Assembly (NCBI GenBank): GCA_021413535.1
Contig: JAIOQF010000149.1
Coordinates: 1 to 6,092, forward strand
Source of the DNA: Verrucomicrobiota bacterium
GTDB taxonomy: Bacteria; Verrucomicrobiota; Verrucomicrobiia; Verrucomicrobiales; Verrucomicrobiaceae
Direction of reading: 5' to 3'
DNA: 6,092 bases
The position numbers and the translations under genes are program-made. The first letter of the stretch is position 1. Every line of letters begins with the position of its first letter. The notes beneath the pieces are model-generated. The model worked only from the letters and a program-made list of their open reading frames with translations, was not told where the DNA came from and did no database searches. Shown here piece after piece: positions 1 to 4,604 of this stretch.

Positions 1-1
1 C

Positions 2-541
2 CGCGTCGGTCTGAACTACGACTGCTGTCATCTCGCAATCGAGTTCGAGGAAGCAACCGATGCGCTTTCTCGGATACACGACGCCGGCATCCGTCTCAGC
101 AAACTCCATCTAAGTTCCGCGCTGAAATTCAAACCAATACCCGAGAACATCGAACGGCTCCGGAGCTTCGATGAGCCCGTATATTTTCACCAAGTCATCA
201 TGCACGATAGCGAAGATTATCTCCTGCGCCGGTTTCGCGACATCCCTACCGCGCTCGAATATGCAGCCACTCATCCACACACGCTCGGCGACGAATGGCG
301 CGTGCATTTTCATGTGCCCCTGCATGCCGCACCCAGTGGAGGATTTGGCGACACGCGCGATCACACGCTCGGCGCGCTGGACTGGCTCGCGCAACATCCA
401 TCATCCTGCCAGCATCTTGAAATGGAAACTTACACCTGGGAGGTGCTGCCGGAGAACCTCCGTAGCGCTGATGTCGCCGACCAGTTGTGCGCGGAATACG
501 ATTGGACGCTCGATGCCATGCGGCAGCGCGGACTGGCTTGA
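2..541 (+). CDS. eboE: EboE, metabolite traffic protein (C-terminal part, 5' end outside window)
   Basis: The frame is open from base 2 to the TGA at 539-541, giving 179 residues; the start lies to the left of the window. The protein belongs to the sugar-phosphate isomerase/epimerase-like TIM-barrel superfamily, EboE branch. Visible family signatures in order are NYDCCHLAIEFE (residues 5-16 of the visible part), the strand KLHLSSALKFK, YFHQV, WRVHFHVPL and, near the end, HLEMETYTWEVLP. The His, Asp and Glu residues in these strands are what one expects of a metal-binding barrel. The reaction is not known to me. The ebo cluster is linked in cyanobacteria to export of scytonemin precursors, and a related cluster (edb) occurs in Pseudomonas. 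The next gene, eboC, starts 18 bp downstream, so the two are probably co-transcribed. No frame break or missing block is visible. The internal ATG at 200 is not the real start, because conserved sequence continues upstream of it. Confidence 0.9.
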   Translation, partial: RVGLNYDCCHLAIEFEEATDALSRIHDAGIRLSKLHLSSALKFKPIPENIERLRSFDEPVYFHQVIMHDSEDYLLRRFRDIPTALEYAATHPHTLGDEWRVHFHVPLHAAPSGGFGDTRDHTLGALDWLAQHPSSCQHLEMETYTWEVLPENLRSADVADQLCAEYDWTLDAMRQRGLA

Positions 542-559
542 ATCAATCACTATTTTGCA

Positions 560-1286
560 ATGACGCTTCGCCCCTGGCTCGAACTGGCCCGCATCTCCAA
601 CCTGCCCACGGTTTGGACGAACATCCTCGCCGCCTGGCTGCTGGCTGACGGAAAATGGGAATGGAAACCGCTGGCTTGGCTTCTCGCCGGCGGTTCGATG
701 ATCTACACTGGCGGCATGTTCTTGAATGATGCGGCGGATGTGAAGTTTGATCACGACCATCGCAAGGAACGCCCAATTCCATCTGGTCGCATCTCACTAG
801 TGCAGGCTTGGATCGCGGCCATCGTCTTTCTCTCAGCAGGCTTCGCCATGTTTATTTGGGGCGCGGAGGCTTGCATCTGGCTCACCGGGGGGCTGGTTAC
901 TGCGGTTGTGGTTTACGATTTGTTTCACAAGCCGTGGATCGGCTCAGTCTTCATCATGGGATCGTGCCGCACGTTATTGTATCTCGCAACAGCATCAGCG
1001 GTGACAGGTTCGATCGGTTTTTCAACTAATGCAGAAGTAATCACCAAAGCCGTCGCTCTAGGCGGATATGTCACTGGCATTTCCCTGGTGGCGCGCGGTG
1101 AATGCATGCCACACCATGAGCAAACCACCAGCATCGAACATCGGACGGGCGGTCGGCCTCTTGCTCGCAGGTATCACCTGGGTGGATGCGCTGGCCGTAA
1201 GCACAGTTTCACCAATGACATCGGTTGGATTTGGCCTTTGCTTGCCCCTCCTCCTGCTCTGGCAGAAAAAAATCACAGCCACCTGA
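560..1286 (+). pseudogene. eboC: EboC, UbiA-like prenyltransferase-family membrane protein, frame-disrupted
   Basis: The first 181 residues (560-1102) read as a UbiA-superfamily protein: hydrophobic helices from about residue 15, then the Asp-rich motif NDAADVKFD at 56-64 followed by RPIPSGRIS. Further helices follow, with YDLFHK (119-124) and SCRTLLYL (135-142). The second DxxxD motif of true UbiA enzymes is not visible. After GISLVARGE the frame turns hydrophilic and runs to a stop at 1330. The expected C-terminus, with SNIGRAVGLLLAGITWVDAL and a final membrane helix ending LLLLWQKKITAT, is in another frame from about 1104 to the TGA at 1284-1286. Joined, the two parts give about 241 residues. 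I recall relatives of about 290, so a helix-containing segment after RGE seems lost, rather than one base simply added. It would sit in the cytoplasmic membrane with EboE and EboD. As read, the product would be 256 residues with a nonsense tail. The ATG at 560 has no Shine-Dalgarno sequence. Confidence 0.82.
1100..1106 (+). other. Frame junction in eboC
   Basis: Here the reading frame switches from codons ending with GAA (1100-1102, the Glu of VARGE) to codons starting with GCA (1104-1106, leading into CHTMSKPPASNIG). Base T1103 is surplus to both. The change equals +1 base or a deletion of a length not divisible by three. The spot lies in overlapping palindromes ATGCAT and GCATGC (1102-1109). 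Confidence 0.65.
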
Positions 1287-1368
1287 TGCACACCCCGCGC
1301 AATATCCGCCGAATGAAGCGTATTGTTTGACAACCCCTGCGCGCGCATTACGAAGCGCACTCCTTTCC
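1287..1368 (+). other. Intergenic gap between eboC and eboD
   Basis: These 82 bp separate the restored eboC stop from the eboD ATG. The out-of-frame eboC reading extends into it to 1330. I see no hairpin terminator and no clear promoter, so eboD is likely transcribed with eboE-eboC. Confidence 0.4.
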
Positions 1369-2634
1369 ATGATCGATCAGACATTCAGTGTGCCTTACAC
1401 CCAGCGCGTGCTGTTCACGCGCGACGTCTTTGACAGCTCCAACTGTTTTCTGCGCGATCTTCTCGCCGACGCGATGGAAGGCGACCGAATCACTAAGACT
1501 TTGGTTTTTGTGGACAGCCATGTCGCTACCGCGAATCCCGGTTTGCTGCAATCGCTAGAATCCTATGCCGCGCTGCATCCGGATGTTTTCACACTCGCCG
1601 CCACGCCCGTTCTGATCGCCGGAGGCGAGGCCTGCAAAAATGACTTCGCGCTCGTGGAGCAATGCTGGAGCGCCATCCATGACGCCGGTCTGGATCGACA
1701 CTCTTTTGTTTTTGTCATCGGCGGCGGCGCGGTGCTGGATCTCGTCTGCTTCGCCGCCAGCACCGCACACCGCGGCATTCGCCAAGTGCGCTTCCCCACT
1801 ACGACGCTGAGCCAGGGCGACGGTGGCGTAGGTGTGAAGAATGGCGTGAACTACTTCGGGAAGAAAAACTGGATCGGCACTTTTGCCGTGCCCTACGCCA
1901 TTGTAAATGATTTTGCCTTCCTCAACACCCTGCCCGACCGCGAGAAACGCTGCGGACTTATTGAGGCCATCAAAGTGGCACTGATTCGCGACGCCGATTT
2001 TTTCCTCTGGTTGGAGATACACGCAAAAGATCTGGCGTCGCTCAAGCCGGCAATCGTCGAACAAACGGTGCAGCGCAGCGCCGCACTGCACGTCGCCCAC
2101 ATCGCCACCAGCGGCGATCCTTTCGAACAGGGCTCCGCACGTCCGCTCGACTTCGGTCATTGGGCCGCACACAAACTCGAACAAGTCTCAAACTTTCAAG
2201 TGCCGCATGGTGAAGCCGTCGCCATAGGCATGGCAATTGACCTCATCTACTCAGTCAAGTCAGGCATTCTCGCAGATGCTACCGCGCAACGCGTTCTGAA
2301 GCTCATTGAATGCGTGGGCTTCAATACTTTCGCACCAGAACTACTTGCGAGAGATCAGCGGGGCCAGCACACCATCCTTGCCGGACTCGAAGAATTTCGA
2401 GAGCACCTTGGCGGTATACTTACTGTCACCCTCATACCCGAAATCGGACACAAGATCGAAGTGCATGAGATGACATATAAATCGATGACACCCAGTTTCA
2501 TCTCCGCAGCGACCTTGTCGATCAACGGAATAATCTCCGGCTTCACGATCTCATTGCGAATGCCAAAGTTGCCCTTATCGATCACAGGCACCGGATGGCA
2601 GAGATACACTTTCACCTTGGGATTTGCCTGCTGA
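1369..2634 (+). CDS. eboD: EboD, 3-dehydroquinate synthase-like protein with lost C-terminus and antisense-encoded tail
   Basis: The protein is 421 residues from the ATG at 1369; sequence upstream in the same frame shows no family resemblance. It has the dehydroquinate synthase fold. The NAD-binding loop GGGAVLD is at 118-124, TTTLSQGDGGVGVKNGVN at 144-161, and the three likely metal ligands are Glu199 (LIEAIKVALI), His264 (FGHWAAHK) and His280 (VPHGEAVAIG). The late conserved stretch GLEEFREHLGG (339-349) and IEVHEM (363-368) is present. EboD is a paralogue of AroB in the ebo cluster; its substrate is not established to my knowledge. Family members continue about 20-25 residues past VHEM. 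Here family resemblance stops at Met368 (2472), and residues 369-421 are the antisense of the SGNH hydrolase gene, ending at an incidental stop at 2634. The catalytic core is complete, so activity is possible, but the C-terminal helix is missing. Confidence 0.88.
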   Translation: MIDQTFSVPYTQRVLFTRDVFDSSNCFLRDLLADAMEGDRITKTLVFVDSHVATANPGLLQSLESYAALHPDVFTLAATPVLIAGGEACKNDFALVEQCWSAIHDAGLDRHSFVFVIGGGAVLDLVCFAASTAHRGIRQVRFPTTTLSQGDGGVGVKNGVNYFGKKNWIGTFAVPYAIVNDFAFLNTLPDREKRCGLIEAIKVALIRDADFFLWLEIHAKDLASLKPAIVEQTVQRSAALHVAHIATSGDPFEQGSARPLDFGHWAAHKLEQVSNFQVPHGEAVAIGMAIDLIYSVKSGILADATAQRVLKLIECVGFNTFAPELLARDQRGQHTILAGLEEFREHLGGILTVTLIPEIGHKIEVHEMTYKSMTPSFISAATLSINGIISGFTISLRMPKLPLSITGTGWQRYTFTLGFAC

Positions 2635-3011
2635 AACGCCTCCACCAGCGACTTGGTATCGTTGGCAAAATCGTCCTTTTTCGCCCAATTCTGTGGCTTA
2701 CTGTCATTGGTGCCTAGCTTGATAACCACGATGTCAGGCTTGAAATCAAGCGCCTGCTGGTAGGCCTTTTGTTTTTTGTAGGGTTTGTCGCCTGCATCAA
2801 GCATCGTCGCTCCGCTCATGCCAAAATTTTTCACCTCAAAGCCTGCACCCAGAAGCACTCCCAGCCGTGCGGGATATCTATTTTTGGCTTCCTTCACACC
2901 AGCGCCGAAAGTAATGCTGTCGCCCACGCAAGCGACGCGGATGACAGTCTGCGCCCGTAAAGATGTGCAAATTGTGGAAATGACTATTAGAAGGATAAGT
3001 CTGCGCTTCAT
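2355..3011 (-). CDS. Exported SGNH/GDSL-type esterase or lipase, 3'-truncated
   Basis: The reading frame starts at the ATG at 3011-3009 and gives 218 residues. The N-terminus (MKRRLILLIVISTICTSLRA) is a signal peptide with a likely cleavage after LRA at residue 20, so the product is exported. SGNH block I is GDSITFGAG (30-38, nucleophile Ser32), block II lies in NFGMSGATM (62-70), and block III is GTND (100-103, Asn102). Homology runs to GVIDLY (174-179). Block V, the DxxHPN segment supplying the catalytic Asp and His, should follow but is absent. Residues 180-218 are instead the antisense of the eboD 3' end, rich in Ser, Arg and Pro, up to a stop at 2355-2357. The protein is therefore probably inactive. 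These enzymes in Verrucomicrobiota and Bacteroidota are often carbohydrate or acyl esterases; no substrate can be assigned here. Confidence 0.82.
   Translation of the reverse strand: MKRRLILLIVISTICTSLRAQTVIRVACVGDSITFGAGVKEAKNRYPARLGVLLGAGFEVKNFGMSGATMLDAGDKPYKKQKAYQQALDFKPDIVVIKLGTNDSKPQNWAKKDDFANDTKSLVEAFQQANPKVKVYLCHPVPVIDKGNFGIRNEIVKPEIIPLIDKVAAEMKLGVIDLYVISCTSILCPISGMRVTVSIPPRCSRNSSSPARMVCWPR
2469..2490 (+). repeat. 7-bp direct repeat GATGACA at the eboD/SGNH junction
   Basis: GATGACA occurs at 2469-2475 and again at 2484-2490, 15 bp apart, with the first copy on the junction. Short direct repeats can mediate slippage deletions, but a 7-mer this close could also be chance. Confidence 0.4.
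2472..2475. other. Junction of the truncated convergent genes eboD and SGNH hydrolase
   Basis: Recognisable EboD ends at 2472 reading rightward, and recognisable SGNH hydrolase ends at 2475 reading leftward. No spacer separates them. Two convergent genes would normally each have a 3' end plus a terminator region here, so DNA carrying both 3' ends appears to be missing. Confidence 0.65.
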
Positions 3012-3220
3012 GATTGAATGGATACAAGGGTTGATTGAGAATATCTGGGCATCTGCGATTGCAGAACCCAGCAGGCGGCATCACGCTGGCCGGATTCATT
3101 CATCATGCAAGCTCGACTTCATCTGCTGCTACAGGTTTTTAAACTCACCCGGCGAATTCCACTGGTTGCTATCTCCGAGCCGGCCAAAAGCATCGCTCAA
3201 ACATATTCCCCCAGTATCCC
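3012..3220. other. Divergent intergenic region between SGNH hydrolase and rhodanese-YceI gene
   Basis: These 209 bp separate the two divergent starts and should hold promoters for both. I see no convincing -35/-10 pair, operator-like inverted repeat or RNA gene. Neither start has a purine-rich Shine-Dalgarno stretch: TATTCCCCCAGTATCCC precedes 3221, and TATCCATTCAATC precedes 3011 on the other strand. Confidence 0.4.
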
Positions 3221-3958
3221 ATGAATCTCCTCACCGCATCTCAACTTCGAGACTACGCGGCGCGTCACATCGCCGGATCAGTGAATGCCTGCTCTTACGA
3301 AACTGCATTTCAAATAAAGGTGCAAGAATTATCACCTGATTCAGCCCGCGCCATCGTTGTCTATGGCGAGGGTTCACCCTCTCTCGATTCTGCAGACGCT
3401 GCGGAGAAACTCATCAACGCAGGTTACTCCAATGTCTCAGACTTTCGCGGTGGCCTGCGTGAATGGGAATCCGCCGGGCTGCCGGTAGAGAGTCATGCAC
3501 CCTTGCCTGCTGCTCCCATTATTGATGGAACTTTCAAGATCGATACAATCGCAAGTGTGATTCGCTGGACTGGGCAGAACCTCTTCAACCATCATGATGG
3601 CACGCTTCAAATCGCCGATGGAATATTGCAAATCACACAAGGAGCACTCCGCAGCGGTGAGTTCACCATCGACATGAATTCAATCGCCTGCTCTGATCTG
3701 AAAGACAGCACTTGGAACGCCATGCTGATCGAGCATTTGCGGACCGCAGATTTCTTCCAAGTGCAAGAGCATCCCACCGCGCGCTTTGTCATCAGCAGCG
3801 CCACTCCCATCCCCAATGCCAGCGACGGAGTGCCCAACCATCAGGTTGCCGGCAATCTCACCCTCCGTGGCGTGACAAAAGCACTGACATTCCCCGCAGT
3901 CATCGCCGCCGCTGATGCCGACCACATCACTGCTCCGGCAGATTATTCGCCTTTCTAG
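3221..3958 (+). CDS. Rhodanese-like/YceI fusion protein, prematurely terminated
   Basis: The protein is 245 residues from the ATG at 3221, with no signal peptide. Residues 1-93 resemble a rhodanese domain (DYAARHIAGSVNA at 11-23, GYSNVSDFRGGLREWESAGLPVE at 68-90). The position of the catalytic Cys is occupied by Gly49 in VVYGEG, so it should not be a sulfurtransferase. The LLDVR segment that normally precedes DYAARHIAG is absent: MNLLTASQLR joins DYAARHIAG directly. Residues 103-237 form a YceI-like lipocalin-type domain (GTFKIDTIASVIRWTGQN, DFFQVQEHPTARFVI, VAGNLTLRGVTKALTFPA). The usual next segment, with FDxDRTxWGxxYGSGKFF, is missing; the frame meets TAG at 3956-3958. The real C-terminus is in another frame just after. 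YceI proteins bind isoprenoid-like lipids and are usually periplasmic, so this cytoplasmic fusion differs. Its role is unknown to me. Confidence 0.8.
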   Translation: MNLLTASQLRDYAARHIAGSVNACSYETAFQIKVQELSPDSARAIVVYGEGSPSLDSADAAEKLINAGYSNVSDFRGGLREWESAGLPVESHAPLPAAPIIDGTFKIDTIASVIRWTGQNLFNHHDGTLQIADGILQITQGALRSGEFTIDMNSIACSDLKDSTWNAMLIEHLRTADFFQVQEHPTARFVISSATPIPNASDGVPNHQVAGNLTLRGVTKALTFPAVIAAADADHITAPADYSPF

Positions 3959-4020
3959 GCAAGCATATCGTCAACGATCACATCCAGCTTCACTTAAAGA
4001 TCCAAGCGGTGCGCGCTTGA
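3949..4020 (+). pseudogene. Detached C-terminal end of the YceI domain, in a different frame
   Basis: In frame 1 the DNA reads AFLGKHIVNDHIQLHLKIQAVRA and then TGA at 4018-4020. This fits the last two strands of a YceI domain, normally of the form LGxHLVNDxxxLxLxI. It is the C-terminus of the preceding gene, separated from it by a frame change near 3947. About 20 codons between ITAPADYS and AFLGKH appear to be missing. Confidence 0.7.
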
Positions 4021-4033
4021 ACCGCATGAACCG

Positions 4034-4067
4034 AAAAAAACGCTGCATTGGAAACCAGTGCAGCGTT
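4034..4067 (-). terminator. Rho-independent terminator of the basic repeat protein gene
   Basis: AACGCTGCATTGG (4039-4051), loop AAA, CCAGTGCAGCGTT (4055-4067) form a 13-bp stem with a single G-T pair. On the minus strand the stem is followed by seven T (complement of 4034-4040), the classic layout, 17 bp after the stop of the minus-strand gene. On the plus strand it is followed by only TCTTATT, so it may terminate the YceI gene weakly too. Confidence 0.85.
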
Positions 4068-4083
4068 CTTATTAAAATCTAAT

Positions 4084-4485
4084 TTAGACTCCCTTGGCCT
4101 TACGAATCTTCGCCCAGCGGGCGCGTTGCGCGGCAGCGATGCTTTCGCGGGCCTCGGCGGAGAACTTGGGTTTCTTCCGCTTTTTCGTCTTCTTGACTAC
4201 GGGGGCAGTTTTTTCACCCTTTTCCTTCTTGATCTTTGCCCAACGCGCACGTTGTGCGGCAGCGATACTGGCCCTGGCTGCTGCGGAGAACTTGGGTTTC
4301 TTGCGCTTGCCGGGACCGCGACCGCGTTTGCCAACTTTGACGTCGCCAGAAACTGTCGGGGAAGATTCCACTTCTACATCTTGTTTCAGAATGGCCGCGA
4401 GCTCGCCTTCCAGTTGCTGGATGCGCTCCGCAATAACTAATGCCTGCCGAAGCAGACTTACTGATGGTTGTTGTTTTTTACTCAT
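4084..4485 (-). CDS. Small basic repeat protein, coiled-coil N-terminus and two KRKKPKFS...AAAQRARWAKI repeats
   Basis: The protein is 133 residues from the ATG at 4485-4483. A TTG at 4521 is in frame, but MSKKQQPSVSLLRQAL is the likely natural start. Residues 8-34 are predicted helical and coiled-coil-like (LLRQALVIAERIQQLEGELAAIL). A linker rich in Gly, Lys and Arg follows (50-62). Then come two near-identical units at 60-90 and 102-132, each with core KRKKPKFSAxARxSIAAAQRARWAKI. The unit resembles NUMOD3/AT-hook-like DNA-binding segments in which basic residues surround an RxRW core. The protein is very Lys/Arg-rich and has no signal peptide, so a nucleic-acid-binding, nucleoid-associated role is plausible but is inference. 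I recall similar short proteins in Verrucomicrobiota without an assigned function. It is transcribed away from araB and ends at a strong hairpin terminator. Confidence 0.8.
   Translation of the reverse strand: MSKKQQPSVSLLRQALVIAERIQQLEGELAAILKQDVEVESSPTVSGDVKVGKRGRGPGKRKKPKFSAAARASIAAAQRARWAKIKKEKGEKTAPVVKKTKKRKKPKFSAEARESIAAAQRARWAKIRKAKGV
4104..4312 (-). repeat. Tandem coding repeat of about 83 bp, 126-bp period
   Basis: Positions 4104-4186 and 4230-4312 align at an offset of 126 bp, which is 42 codons. They encode the two FSAxARxSIAAAQRARWAKI units. Identity is higher in protein than in DNA, with many differences at third codon positions, which indicates an old duplication held by selection rather than a fresh one. 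Confidence 0.8.
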
Positions 4486-4604
4486 GATTCGGAGACTAAG
4501 ACCATGATGGGGATTCGTCAATCCTTAGTATCTTTAATACCAATGAGATCACCGAACAAAATTTTACTTTGCATCCAACACTCAGCCCGCGATCATCGCA
4601 CCTC
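4486..4604. other. Divergent intergenic region between the basic repeat gene and araB
   Basis: This 119-bp, AT-richer spacer must contain both promoters. On the minus strand TTGTTC (complement of 4554-4559) and TAAAGA (complement of 4531-4536) are 17 bp apart, a weak candidate. On the plus strand TTTAAT at 4533-4538 resembles a -10 box without a good -35. No clear AraC-type operator repeat is visible. The araB start has no Shine-Dalgarno sequence. Confidence 0.35.

Noticed and set aside
1225..1368. Upstream extension of the eboD frame to 1225
   Set aside because: It overlaps the restored eboC C-terminus and shows no similarity to the family; the ATG at 1369 gives the usual N-terminus.
1555..2184. 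209-codon open frame on the minus strand inside eboD
   Set aside because: It is antisense to the well-conserved dehydroquinate-synthase-like core and has no recognisable motif.
2341..2470. Alternative minus-strand frame reading FDLVSDFGYEGDSKYTAKVL as a possible true hydrolase C-terminus
   Set aside because: It lacks the DxxHPN block expected of an SGNH hydrolase, and the plus strand here encodes a strongly conserved EboD segment (GLEEFREHLGG, VHEM).
4094..4507. 137-codon plus-strand frame opposite the basic repeat gene
   Set aside because: It is the complement of the Lys/Arg repeats, with matching internal repetition. The minus-strand frame has a plausible start, a recognisable repeat and a terminator.
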